A stretch of DNA of 64,000 nt, from the NCBI RefSeq assembly GCF_000299335.2, contig NZ_CP004387.1, positions 496,001 through 560,000 of the forward strand, in the 5' to 3' direction. Source of the stretch: Isoalcanivorax pacificus W11-5. GTDB lineage: Bacteria > Pseudomonadota > Gammaproteobacteria > Pseudomonadales > Alcanivoracaceae. Each line of letters begins with the position of its first letter. Positions within the stretch are counted from its first letter, which is position 1. This document shows, one piece after another, positions 12,079-20,378 of the stretch. Made by a program: the position numbers and the translations under genes. Below the pieces are notes generated by a model. The model made no database searches, was not told where the DNA came from, and saw only the letters and a list, made by a program, of their open reading frames with translations.

Positions 12079-13014
12079 ATGACGACTGCAGAAACTGCCG
12101 TGGCCCAGTTGGCCACCCCTCCACGCAGCGGCCGCATCACTACGCCGCAGGGTATCGAACTCTTTTATGACGAGCGCGGGCCGGTCGACGGTACGCCGCT
12201 GCTGTTCATCATGGGGCTGTCGGCCCAGATGGTGTTCTGGCCGGCGCCACTATTGGACCAGCTTGCGGCGCAGGGCTTCCGGGTGATCCGGTTCGATAAC
12301 CGGGATGTCGGCCTGTCCACGCACCTGCGCGCGCCGATCCGGCATTCACCGCTGGCGGCTATTGCCCGCTCCATGCTGGGCCTGAAACTGACCGTGCCGT
12401 ACACGTTGCACGATATGGTGGACGACACCTGCGCCCTGCTGGATGCCCTGGGTATCGACAGGGCACACCTGATCGGCGCGTCCATGGGCGGCATGATCGG
12501 CCAGCTGATGGCGGCCACGCGGCCGGAGCGGGTGCTCAGCCTGACCTCGATCATGTCCGGCACCAACAGCCGCTGGCTGCCGCCGCCGAAACCGGCCGCG
12601 CTGAAAGGGCTGGTGGCGCCGCGCGTGCGTATCGAAAACCGTGAGCAGTACATCGAGTTCGGGCGGCAGATGATGCGTACCATCGGCGGCCGGCTGCCGC
12701 AGGGCGATGCGCTGATGGAGCAGATGTTCGGCGAGAGCTGGGAGCGGGGCCTGCACCCGCGCGGTATCCGCCAGCAGTTCATGGCGATCCTGGCCACCGG
12801 CGACCTGACCCGCTATGTGAAGAAGATTCGCTGCCCTGTGACGGTGATCCACGGCAGTGTCGATCCGCTGATCCGCCCCGCCGGCGGTCGTGCCTCGGCA
12901 CGACACATTCCGGGGGCGAAACTGGTCATGATCCCGAACATGGGCCATGACATGCCGGAGTCGCTGCTGCCGCGTATTGCGCAGTTGATCGAGGAGACTG
13001 CGCGGCGGGCCTAG
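12079..13014 (+). CDS. Alpha/beta hydrolase
   Basis: A 311-residue alpha/beta-hydrolase. Visible motifs: LLFIMGLSAQM (oxyanion region), the nucleophile elbow GASMGGMIGQ, the acid region HGSVDPLI, and the catalytic His in NMGHDMPE. The substrate is not predictable; esterase/haloalkane-dehalogenase-like folds share this layout. The start chosen is ATG at 12079 because the frame upstream (from 11920) is not protein-like. Its TAG stop (13012-13014) lies inside the CTAG that borders a MITE-like element. Confidence 0.85.
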   Translation: MTTAETAVAQLATPPRSGRITTPQGIELFYDERGPVDGTPLLFIMGLSAQMVFWPAPLLDQLAAQGFRVIRFDNRDVGLSTHLRAPIRHSPLAAIARSMLGLKLTVPYTLHDMVDDTCALLDALGIDRAHLIGASMGGMIGQLMAATRPERVLSLTSIMSGTNSRWLPPPKPAALKGLVAPRVRIENREQYIEFGRQMMRTIGGRLPQGDALMEQMFGESWERGLHPRGIRQQFMAILATGDLTRYVKKIRCPVTVIHGSVDPLIRPAGGRASARHIPGAKLVMIPNMGHDMPESLLPRIAQLIEETARRA

Positions 13015-13280
13015 GGAACCTCTGAATAACTCCCCGGTGGTTCTGCGGGCGCTACAGCATGCAGTAGCAAGGCGCGGCGCGCCGGCAATGGCATCGCCCT
13101 TGCCAAGCGACGCAACGCGGCTAATGCGTGCTGTAGCGCCCGCCCTGCGGGGCTGTCCGGGCGGCACCTGCTCCGCGTTGCGACTTCTCGACGTAGCCCG
13201 CTATGCCTTCGAAGTCGCGCCTTGATCAGGTGCCGCCCGGAAAGCCAGAACCACCGGGGAGTTATTCAGAGGTTCCCTAG
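13011..13280. mobile_element. MITE-like palindromic element with CTAG target duplication
   Basis: A 270-base unit ends in 35-base perfect inverted repeats: the left arm 13011-13045 begins CTAGGGAACCTCTGAATAAC and the right arm is 13246-13280. The palindromic outermost CTAG is best read as a duplicated target, leaving 31-base inverted repeats. Inside are more nested inverted repeats: GGGCGCTACAGCA against TGCTGTAGCGCCC, and CCGGGCGGCACCTG against CAGGTGCCGCCCGG. There is no transposase frame. IS5-group elements are known to duplicate YTAR targets, so mobilisation by an IS5-type transposase is a plausible inference. Confidence 0.85.
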
Positions 13281-13861
13281 CGCAGCGCCTCGGCGACAAA
13301 GTCGAGGCGGTCCTGCCCGAAGAACATTTCCCCTTCGACAAAAAACGTCGGCGCGCCAAACGCGCCGCGCGCCACCGCGTCGTCGGTAAAGTCCCTGAGC
13401 CGTGCCTTGAACTGTTCATCCCCGATGCGCTGCTGGAAATCCGCCACATCCAGCCCGGCTTCTGCCAGCACGCTGGCGATCACTTCGGGCTGGCCCATGT
13501 TTTTCTGCGTCACCCACATGGCCTCGTAAACGGCTTTCATATACGTCTCGAACTCCGGCGTGCCGAGATAGCCTGCGGCACCACGCATCAAGGGCAGCGT
13601 GTTGATCGGGAAATTCGGATTGAACGCCAGCGGCACGCCATAGCGCCGCGCAAAGCGCGCCAGGTCCTGTGTCATGTAACGGCCCTTGGCCGGGATCATC
13701 ACCGGCGACTGATTGCCGGTGGCCTTGAAGATGCCGCCGAGCAGGGCCGGCCGCCAGACAATCTCCGCGCCGGCCTCCCGGGCAATGCGCGGGAGCTGCG
13801 TCCAGGCCAGATAGGCGGTGGGGCTGCCGAAATCAAAGAAGAATTCCACCTGTTTGCTCAT
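13277..13861 (-). CDS. 2-hydroxychromene-2-carboxylate isomerase / DsbA-like thioredoxin-fold protein
   Basis: A 194-residue protein of the HCCA isomerase/kappa-GST family. It starts VEFFFDFGSPTAYLAW, where the Ser-Pro replaces the thioredoxin CxxC and binds glutathione in characterised relatives. RPALLGGIFKATGN and the C-terminal GAFGAPTFFVEGEMFFGQDRL are also typical. The family acts in aromatic catabolism, but no pathway genes adjoin it. The next gene, an SDR, is 15 bases upstream in the same direction. Its TAG stop lies in the right-hand CTAG of the MITE-like element. Confidence 0.9.
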   Translation of the reverse strand: MSKQVEFFFDFGSPTAYLAWTQLPRIAREAGAEIVWRPALLGGIFKATGNQSPVMIPAKGRYMTQDLARFARRYGVPLAFNPNFPINTLPLMRGAAGYLGTPEFETYMKAVYEAMWVTQKNMGQPEVIASVLAEAGLDVADFQQRIGDEQFKARLRDFTDDAVARGAFGAPTFFVEGEMFFGQDRLDFVAEALR

Positions 13862-13876
13862 GCCTGAGGCTCCGTA

Positions 13877-14611
13877 TCAGAAAGTTTCCTGCCAGGGTCG
13901 CAGGTCGAGTTCGTGTACCCAGCAATCACGAGGCTGGCAGTGAATCTGCCAGTAGGTGTCGGCGATATGCTCGGGGTTGAGGATGCCGTCCTGCGCTTTC
14001 TTGTTGTACAGGTCGGGAAAGGTGTCGCGGATGAAGGCGGTGTCGATGGCGCCGTCGATGATCGGGTGCGCCACATGGATGCCCTGCGGGCCGAGTTCGC
14101 GCGCCATGCTCTGGGCCAGCGCGCGCAATGCGAACTTGGCGCCGGAAAAGGCGGCGAAATGGGCGCGCCCGCGCAGGGAGGCGGTGGCGCCGGTAAAAAT
14201 AATGGTGCCGCGTTGCCGTGGCAGCATCACCCGCGCTGCTTCGCGGCCGGTGAGGAAGCCGGCCAGCGCGGCCATTTCCCAGACCTTGCGGTAGACCCGC
14301 TCGGTGGTTTCGGTGATCGGGAACCAGACGTTGGCGCCGATATTGAAGATCACGGCCGCCAGTGGGCCGACATCCTGTTCGATGGTCGCGAACAGGGCCT
14401 GGATGTCTTCTTCGCGGCGCGCATCGCAGGCGAACGCCCGCGCTTGGCCGCCGTCTGCCTCGATGCGGTTCACCAGCGGGGTGAGCTTGTCGGCGCTGCG
14501 CCGGGCCACGCAGGCGATGTAGCCTTCGCGGGCAAAGCGGCGGGCGATGGCGGCGCCGGTAGCGTCACCGGCACCGACCACCAGAATGGCTTCGCGTGCG
14601 GAGTCTGTCAT
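13877..14611 (-). CDS. SDR-family oxidoreductase lacking the catalytic tyrosine
   Basis: A 244-residue Rossmann-fold SDR with a dinucleotide motif VVGAGDATGAAIA near the N-terminus and ARRFAREG. The usual active-site YxxxK is FSGAK here: the Lys is kept, the Tyr is Phe. The catalytic Ser region reads FTGATASLRG. Such FxxxK members occur as a recognisable SDR subgroup, so this is likely a family trait and not decay, but a classical dehydrogenase mechanism is doubtful. It sits just upstream of the HCCA isomerase-like gene and probably shares its transcript. Confidence 0.85.
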   Translation of the reverse strand: MTDSAREAILVVGAGDATGAAIARRFAREGYIACVARRSADKLTPLVNRIEADGGQARAFACDARREEDIQALFATIEQDVGPLAAVIFNIGANVWFPITETTERVYRKVWEMAALAGFLTGREAARVMLPRQRGTIIFTGATASLRGRAHFAAFSGAKFALRALAQSMARELGPQGIHVAHPIIDGAIDTAFIRDTFPDLYNKKAQDGILNPEHIADTYWQIHCQPRDCWVHELDLRPWQETF

Positions 14612-14805
14612 GGAGTTCCCCGGTCTTGTGGCGAGTGTCCTGATAGTCAGTTCCTAAAAAGAACCTGTCAAGCCTGACCTGCCCCGGAACGCAAAGGGTG
14701 GCGGAAGGGCGCATCACGCCGGCCACTGGGGACTGGAGAGGAACCTGGCCGGGTGATGCGCAAGAGCGGTTATGGCGAAAACGCCATTTTTGCGGAAAGA
14801 AAAGC

Positions 14806-15327
14806 TCAGCGTGGCGGTTTGTGCAGGCCGTCGTCGCGCCAGCCCCGGTCGGACAGGCTGACCGAGCTGTCGCGGCACATGACCAGATGATCGACGATGC
14901 GCACATCCACCAGGGCGAGGGTGTCGCTGATACGTCGGGTGATCTCGTAGTCCATCATGCTGGGCTCTGGATCGTTGGAGGGATGGTTGTGGGTGAGGAT
15001 CACTGCCGCTGCATTCAACTCCAGCGCACGCCGGGCAATTTCGCGCGGGTGCACGGTGGTGGAACTGATGGTGCCCTGGAACATGATCTCGAAGTGCAGT
15101 AATCGGTGCCGGTTGTCGAGGAACGCCACACCGAACACCTCGCGGGTCTGGTTGGCGACGCGCAAGCGCAGGAATTCCCGCGCTTCGACCGGGTCTTTCA
15201 GGCTGCGGCGCTGGCGCAGGTCAGCGCACAGCAGGTCGCCCGCGTAATGGATCAGTTCATCCGGCGTGACCGGACGGGTGGTCTGTACCAGACCAAGCTC
15301 GTTTCGCCGAAACGGTGGTGCATGCAT
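14806..15327 (-). CDS. Short RadC-family JAB-domain protein
   Basis: A 173-residue RadC-like protein. The JAB metalloprotease-like motif is intact: HNHPSNDPEPSMMD (HxHPS...D), preceded by VHPREIARRALE. The N-terminal helix-hairpin-helix region of housekeeping RadC (about 220 residues) is missing, a short form often met on plasmids and genomic islands. The start is ATG at 15327 with a GGGAG ribosome-binding site. Despite the name, no repair role is established for this family. A well-formed promoter and palindrome precede it. Confidence 0.88.
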   Translation of the reverse strand: MHAPPFRRNELGLVQTTRPVTPDELIHYAGDLLCADLRQRRSLKDPVEAREFLRLRVANQTREVFGVAFLDNRHRLLHFEIMFQGTISSTTVHPREIARRALELNAAAVILTHNHPSNDPEPSMMDYEITRRISDTLALVDVRIVDHLVMCRDSSVSLSDRGWRDDGLHKPPR

Positions 15328-15440
15328 GGTTTTGACTCCCTGACAGTTCATTGCCGGCGGCCGGCTTCCCTGATCATCACGTCCGGGTGGTTGTTGTTAT
15401 CGTCAGAAGCATGTCCCGGGTGACGCCGTGCCGCAGGGTC

Positions 15441-15485
15441 TATTTTGCGCAGAGAGCAAAATATCTCAACATAAATTTGATGCAA
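15441..15485 (-). promoter_or_regulatory. Promoter of the radC-like gene overlapped by a 23-bp palindrome
   Basis: On the minus strand TTGCAT (15485-15480) lies 16 bases from TATTTT (15463-15458), a good sigma-70 promoter pointing to the radC-like gene. The -10 is part of a perfect palindrome: TATTTTGC (15441-15448), a 7-base spacer, GCAAAATA (15456-15463). A repressor bound there would block the promoter. The regulator is unknown; it is not a LexA box. Confidence 0.6.
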
Positions 15486-15524
15486 AAACGCCAAGATTGC
15501 CCTTTGGCGGAGGCGATGATGCCG

Positions 15525-16514
15525 CTACAGACGCGGCAAGGGATGCTCGTTCAGTTCCGCCATCTGGTTGCGCAGCGTCAGGATCTGCTCGCCCCAGTAG
15601 CGTGGGCTGTCGAACCAGGGAAAGGCTTTCGGGAACGCCGGGTCGTCCCAGCGGCGCGCGATCCAGGCGCTGAAATGCAGCATGCGCAGGGTGCGCAGGG
15701 CGTCGATCAGGCGCAGTTCGATGTTCTGGAAGTCGCGGAATTCTTCATAGCCTTCGAGGATTTCCGCCAGTTGCCGGGCCTGCTGGTCGCGCTCGCCGGA
15801 GAGCAGCATCCAGATATCCTGCACCGCCGGCGCCATGCGGGCGTCGTCCAGGTCGATGAAATGCGGGGCATTGTCTCGCCAGAGCACATTGCCGACATGG
15901 CAGTCGCCGTGCACGCGCAGCCGCTGCACCGGCCCGACGCTGGCAATGACCGCATCAACGGCCTGCAGCAGGTCGCGGGCGAGGGAATCGAACGAGGTCT
16001 TCAGGTCGCTCGGCACGAAATGCTCGCTCACGTACGCCACGGCCTCGTGGCCGAATTCCTGGCTGGTCAGCGTCGGGCGGTGTTCGAACGGGCGGATGGC
16101 GCCGATGTTGTGCAGCCGGCCGAGAAAGCGGCCGAGGATCAGCAGATGGTCAGGATTGGCCAGCTCTGGCGCGTGGCCGCCCTTGCGCGGATACAGCGCA
16201 AACCGGAAATCGCCATGCCGGAACAGGCTGTCGCCGGCCTCGTTGCGCAGCGGCGCCACCACGGGCATCTCGTGTTCCACCAGCTCGAAGCTGAAGGCGT
16301 GTTCTTCAAGAATCTGCGCCTCGCTCCAGCGCTGCGGGCGGTAGAACTTGGCGATGATCGGGGTCTGGTCCTCCAGCCCGACCTGCCAGACGCGGTTTTC
16401 ATAGCTGTTCAGGGCCAGCAGGCGGCCATCGGTGACGTAGCCGAGGCTTTCCACCGCATCCAGCAGCACGTCCGGTGAGAGGGCATCGAACGGGTGGGAA
16501 ACGGGCTGATCCAT
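15525..16514 (-). CDS. srkA: Stress response kinase A (YihE/SrkA)
   Basis: A 329-residue protein kinase of the SrkA/RdoA family, aminoglycoside-phosphotransferase fold, known in E. coli to counter MazF-linked cell death. Seen: the N-terminal block NSYENRVWQVGLED, KFYRP with the ATP-binding Lys, the catalytic loop RLRVHGDCHVGNVLW and the metal site FIDLDDARMAP. Length equals E. coli SrkA (328). The start at 16514 follows CAGGTGA. It stands alone between radC and the cbb3 genes. Confidence 0.95.
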   Translation of the reverse strand: MDQPVSHPFDALSPDVLLDAVESLGYVTDGRLLALNSYENRVWQVGLEDQTPIIAKFYRPQRWSEAQILEEHAFSFELVEHEMPVVAPLRNEAGDSLFRHGDFRFALYPRKGGHAPELANPDHLLILGRFLGRLHNIGAIRPFEHRPTLTSQEFGHEAVAYVSEHFVPSDLKTSFDSLARDLLQAVDAVIASVGPVQRLRVHGDCHVGNVLWRDNAPHFIDLDDARMAPAVQDIWMLLSGERDQQARQLAEILEGYEEFRDFQNIELRLIDALRTLRMLHFSAWIARRWDDPAFPKAFPWFDSPRYWGEQILTLRNQMAELNEHPLPRL

Positions 16515-16565
16515 GGTGTCACCTGCGGGGCAGAAAGCGAGGCGCCGATGATACCTGATAGGCCT

Positions 16566-17300
16566 TCAATGATGGTGGTGTTCCATGCCCGGCAGCGCGG
16601 GTGGGGCAGTGTGCGGTGCGGCAAGGCCCTGCCAGAAGAACAGCATCGCCACGCCAAGGCTCATGGCCGCAGCGAGGTGTTTCACCGGCTTCTGCCTGAG
16701 GCGGCTGATCTGGCCGGCGAACACGCCGGTACTGGCCACCGGGGCCAGGGTCACCAGCCCGAATACCGCCATGGCCAGGGCGCCGCCGGGGGCGCTGCCG
16801 GTCGCGGCGGCCAGCAGCAGGGCGGAATACAGCAGGCCGCAGGGCAGGAAACCCCACAAGGCACCAAGCGCCAGTGCCTTCAGGGGGTGATCCAGTGGCA
16901 GCAGTGGCCGCGTCAGCGGCGACAGCCGCCGCCACACTCTGGCACCGATGCGTTCCAGCGCCCGCATCGGTGCGCTCAGGCCGAGCAGGTGCGCGGCCAG
17001 CAGGATCATCAGTACACCGGACAACAACGCCGGCCAATGCAGGTGGCTGCCGCCGCCGAGCCGTGCCAGCAGGGAACCGCCCAGAGCGCCGGCCAGGGCG
17101 CCGAGCAGGCTGTAGGTCAGCACCCGGCCGGCGCCGAGCAGGCCCTGCCAGTACCACAGGCGCGCGCCGCGCCGCTGTGTGTCGGGAATGGCAAAAGTGA
17201 AGGTGGCGGCCAGCCCGCCGCACATGGCAGCGCAGTGCAGGCCGCCGGCGAGGGCCAGCAGGGCGGTGGCGGAGAGCGTGGCGAGCAGTGTTGCGGTCAT
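16566..17300 (-). CDS. Sulfite exporter TauE/SafE-type membrane protein of the cco locus
   Basis: A 244-residue polytopic membrane protein with about six to seven hydrophobic segments. The N-terminal motif GGLHCAAMCGGL (His-Cys, Cys-Gly-Gly) marks the CcdA-like/SafE relatives that follow ccoS in many gammaproteobacterial cbb3 loci; a role in cytochrome or copper-site assembly is inferred from that linkage. The chain ends in GMEHHHH, a four-His tail that could bind metal. The start overlaps the ccoS stop (ATGA), so it is the last gene of the cco cluster. Confidence 0.85.
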   Translation of the reverse strand: MTATLLATLSATALLALAGGLHCAAMCGGLAATFTFAIPDTQRRGARLWYWQGLLGAGRVLTYSLLGALAGALGGSLLARLGGGSHLHWPALLSGVLMILLAAHLLGLSAPMRALERIGARVWRRLSPLTRPLLPLDHPLKALALGALWGFLPCGLLYSALLLAAATGSAPGGALAMAVFGLVTLAPVASTGVFAGQISRLRQKPVKHLAAAMSLGVAMLFFWQGLAAPHTAPPALPGMEHHHH

Positions 17301-17470
17301 GGCTGTGGGTCCTTGTGGCGGCGCTGTTCGTCGCGGTCATCGAACACGACTTGCCAGGCGGGGCGGTCGAGATCATCGAACTGGCCATCGCTCAGGGCAC
17401 GGAACAGCAGCCACAGCGCCAGGCCCAGAAACAGCAGGCCCACGGGAATCAGCAGGAAGATACTTTCCAT
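17297..17470 (-). CDS. ccoS: cbb3-type oxidase assembly protein CcoS
   Basis: A 57-residue single-pass membrane protein beginning MESIFLLIPVGLLFLGLAL, followed by the cytosolic LSDGQFDDLDRPAW block diagnostic of CcoS. CcoS is needed to insert haem and copper cofactors into the cbb3 oxidase. Its start lies 22 bases inside the end of ccoI, and its TGA overlaps the next ATG (ATGA). Confidence 0.92.
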   Translation of the reverse strand: MESIFLLIPVGLLFLGLALWLLFRALSDGQFDDLDRPAWQVVFDDRDEQRRHKDPQP

Positions 17471-19836
17471 CGGTTCATCCGGTTGGCGTTGAGGGTCACC
17501 AGCAGTGACGAGCCGGCCATGCCCAGGGCAGCAGCCCAGGGCGCCACCAGGCCTGCCATCGCCAGCGGTACGGCGATCAGGTTGTACCCCAGCGCCCAGC
17601 CGAGGTTCTGCAGGATCAGCCGGCGGCTGTGCGCCGCCAGAGCCGGCAGGGCCGGCAGTTCATCCAGACTGTCGCCGAGCAGGTACAGGCCGGCGGCGTG
17701 GCGAGCCAGGCTGGTGGCATTGGCGGGTGCCACGGCGACGGCGGCGTGCAGCAGGGCGGGGGCGTCGTTGATGCCGTCGCCGACCATCATCTGCGGGCCT
17801 TCGTCGAGACTGAGCTGGTGCAGCCAGCGGGCCTTGTCGTCCGGGCTGAGCTGGCCGCGCGCCTCGGGCAGGCCAAGCTGTTGTGCCAGGGCATCGACGC
17901 TGGCCTGGGCGTCGCCACTGGCCAGCCGCAGGCGCAGCCCGCGTGCGCGCAATGCGGCCAGCACGCGGGGGGCTTCCGGGCGCGCGGTGTCGCACAGCCA
18001 CAGACGCAGGCTCGGCGCGCCGTCCCGGCTCAGCAGCAGGCAGGTGCTGTCGCTGCGCGCGCGCGCCGGGTCGCCGCTGATGCGCCAGTGGTGCCCCAGC
18101 CGGCGGCCTTCGGCGCCGTCGCGGGTGACGCGCAGCTCGGTCATGGCATTGTCTGCCGCCAGGGTATCGAAGGCGCGGGCGAGCGGGTGCGGGTGCCGGC
18201 GTTCGAGCGCGGCGGCGATGGCCAGCCGCTCGGTGAGGGTTTCCGGTTGCGCACTGACGGCGACATCCCGGTATTCGTGCAACTGGAAACGGCCCTGCGT
18301 CAGCGTGCCGGTTTTATCGAACAGCACGCCGCGTACGTTGTTTACGGCCAGCAACTGTGTTGGCGAGGCGATCAGGATGCCTTCGCGCAGGCCGGCGGCC
18401 AGCGTGGCGGAGACGGTCATCGGCACCGCGAGCGCCAGAGCGCAGGGGCAGGTGATCACCAGCAGCGCGAGCATGTGTTCAAAGGCGATGGCGGGCCCGC
18501 TGGACCAGTGCAGCATCAGCGTGGCCGCCGCCAGGATCAGCGTGCCGGAAATAAACAGGGGGGCGACACGCTGCCAGTCGCGCACGACGGTCACCCGCTC
18601 ACCGGCGGCGCGCGCCACCTGTTCAGCAATGCGCGCCACCAGGCTGGTGTCGGCGGTGCCGGTGGCGCGCAGGGAAAACTGGCCTTCCAGGACGTTGGCG
18701 CCGGCGCTGAGTGTGTCGCCTTGGTGGCGTGTCAGGGGCCGTGCTTCGCCCGTGAGCGCGGCTTCGGAGATGTCGCCCTGGCCGGCATGCACGGTGCCGT
18801 CCACGGGCACGGTGTCACCCTGGGCCAGCCACAGCAGGTCACCGGGCTGGACTTCGCGCACGCTGATCCACACGCGCTGATCATTCTCCAGCCGCTGCAC
18901 GACGCGCGGCAGGGTGTCCTGCAGTTGCTGCCAGGCGCGCTGGATGCGGTGCTGCTGGCGCTGTTCCAGCGTGCGGCTGATGAGCAGGAAGAACACGAAC
19001 ATGGCGGCGGATTCGAAATACACATGGCTGCCACCGAGTGCCATGTTCACCACCGAGCCGCCCCAGGCCAGTGCCAGCGCCAGCGCTACCGGCAGGTCCA
19101 TGGTGAGCTGGCCGTGGCGCAGGCCGCGCCAGGCACCCTGGAAAAACGGCCAGCCGGCATAGAACACCACCGGCGTGGCAATCAGCAGGCTGGTGGTGCG
19201 AAACAGGGTCTGGAACACCGCGTCGCTGCCATCGAAAACATCCAGGTACAGCACGGCGGCGTACATCATCGCCTGCATGGCGCCGACGCCGGCGAGGATC
19301 AGCCGGCCGAGCATCTGCCGGTGTTCGCGTGCAAGCTGCCGGTCGCGGTGCGGGTCGCCGGGCAGCGACACCTGATAACCCAGATTGAGCAGCCGTTCGG
19401 CAGCCTGGCGGGGAAGGTGGGCGGTGTCGGCGGCAAAGGTCAGTGTGAGTTGCATCGTGGCGAGATTGACCCGTGCGTCCTGCACGCCGGGTATCGCCAG
19501 CAATACTTTTTCGATCAGCCAGCAGCAGGCCGCGCAGTGCAGACCGCCAAGTTGCAGTCGCAGTCGCCGGGTGTCGTCACCGGCGGGTTCGATGTGCGGC
19601 GCGACCAGTGCCGGCAGGCTGAACAGCGCCAGCGTGCGTGCCTGGTCTTCGCTGCCCGCCAGGGGCGCGGTGTCGGTGCGCAGCCGGTAGTAATCTTCCA
19701 GGCCCATCTGGTGAATCATTTCGACGGCAGCGGTGCAGCCGGCACAACAGGTGTCGCGCTCGCCCTCCGGAGTGCGGGCGCGAAACGGGGCGCCGGACAG
19801 GATGTCGGCGCCGCAATGCCAGCAGGCCATGGTCAT
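17449..19836 (-). CDS. ccoI: Copper-translocating P-type ATPase CcoI/FixI
   Basis: A 795-residue P1B-type ATPase that exports copper for assembly of the cbb3 oxidase. In order: an N-terminal Cys-rich segment (CWHCGADI, DTCCAGCTAAVEM), a heavy-metal domain with GGLHCAACCW, transmembrane helices, the transport motif ITCPCALALAVP, the phosphorylation site DKTGTLT, and the hinge VGDGINDAPAL. The N-terminal CCAGC extension separates CcoI from housekeeping CopA. It sits between ccoH (4-base overlap) and ccoS. Confidence 0.96.
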   Translation of the reverse strand: MTMACWHCGADILSGAPFRARTPEGERDTCCAGCTAAVEMIHQMGLEDYYRLRTDTAPLAGSEDQARTLALFSLPALVAPHIEPAGDDTRRLRLQLGGLHCAACCWLIEKVLLAIPGVQDARVNLATMQLTLTFAADTAHLPRQAAERLLNLGYQVSLPGDPHRDRQLAREHRQMLGRLILAGVGAMQAMMYAAVLYLDVFDGSDAVFQTLFRTTSLLIATPVVFYAGWPFFQGAWRGLRHGQLTMDLPVALALALAWGGSVVNMALGGSHVYFESAAMFVFFLLISRTLEQRQQHRIQRAWQQLQDTLPRVVQRLENDQRVWISVREVQPGDLLWLAQGDTVPVDGTVHAGQGDISEAALTGEARPLTRHQGDTLSAGANVLEGQFSLRATGTADTSLVARIAEQVARAAGERVTVVRDWQRVAPLFISGTLILAAATLMLHWSSGPAIAFEHMLALLVITCPCALALAVPMTVSATLAAGLREGILIASPTQLLAVNNVRGVLFDKTGTLTQGRFQLHEYRDVAVSAQPETLTERLAIAAALERRHPHPLARAFDTLAADNAMTELRVTRDGAEGRRLGHHWRISGDPARARSDSTCLLLSRDGAPSLRLWLCDTARPEAPRVLAALRARGLRLRLASGDAQASVDALAQQLGLPEARGQLSPDDKARWLHQLSLDEGPQMMVGDGINDAPALLHAAVAVAPANATSLARHAAGLYLLGDSLDELPALPALAAHSRRLILQNLGWALGYNLIAVPLAMAGLVAPWAAALGMAGSSLLVTLNANRMNRWKVSSC

Positions 19837-20378
19837 GGCTGCTCCGGTGCACTGTGGATCAGCGTACGGTGGTCATCCAGCCGTGCGCGCTGTTGCAGGC
19901 GCCAGAAGCCGTCGGCGGGTGTGACGGTGACGATCATGTCTGATTCCGGTGTCAGTGCCTGTTGGCCCAGATATTCGCCCTGGCCCTGATGGTGCAGGGT
20001 GATCTGCTGATCGCGGGCGGCCACGGTCGGATGGCGCAGCGAGACCTTCAGCGTCTGAGGCCAGGGCAGGGCAATGTCGCTGTGCAGTGTGGCGTGGGGC
20101 AGTGTGCTGAAATCCAGCGCCACGCTCAGGCCAAGCCGGCGCGCCTGTTGTTCGTCGGCCATGGTGCGGTTGATGGTGCGCCCCTCGCGGTACCAGTTGT
20201 CGGCGACGGTGTCGTCGGCGTTTTTCAGCGCCACCGCCAGGGTCGACAGGCCCGCGACTACGGAACTGGCGGGTAACAGGATTACCAGCCAGACCAGAGG
20301 ATGGCGATACCAGGGCGCCTCGACTGGCCGTGCCTCGACTGGCCGTGCCTCACTGCGGCGTAATGAAACGGGATTCAT
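19833..20378 (-). CDS. ccoH: cbb3 oxidase accessory protein CcoH/FixH
   Basis: A 181-residue FixH-type protein: one N-terminal transmembrane helix (WLVILLPASSVVAGLSTL) followed by ADNWYREGRTINRTMADEQQA, the family signature, and a periplasmic beta-rich domain. It is needed for a stable cbb3 complex. The start at 20378 overlaps the end of ccoG. The N-terminus contains a duplicated RPVEARPVEA, produced by a 15-base tandem duplication at about 20319-20348. Confidence 0.9.
   Translation of the reverse strand: MNPVSLRRSEARPVEARPVEAPWYRHPLVWLVILLPASSVVAGLSTLAVALKNADDTVADNWYREGRTINRTMADEQQARRLGLSVALDFSTLPHATLHSDIALPWPQTLKVSLRHPTVAARDQQITLHHQGQGEYLGQQALTPESDMIVTVTPADGFWRLQQRARLDDHRTLIHSAPEQP

Noticed and set aside
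17629-19989. Long plus-strand open frame (786 codons)
   Set aside because: It is the antisense shadow of ccoI; Gln/Gly/Arg-rich with no motif, while ccoI has all its P-type ATPase signatures.
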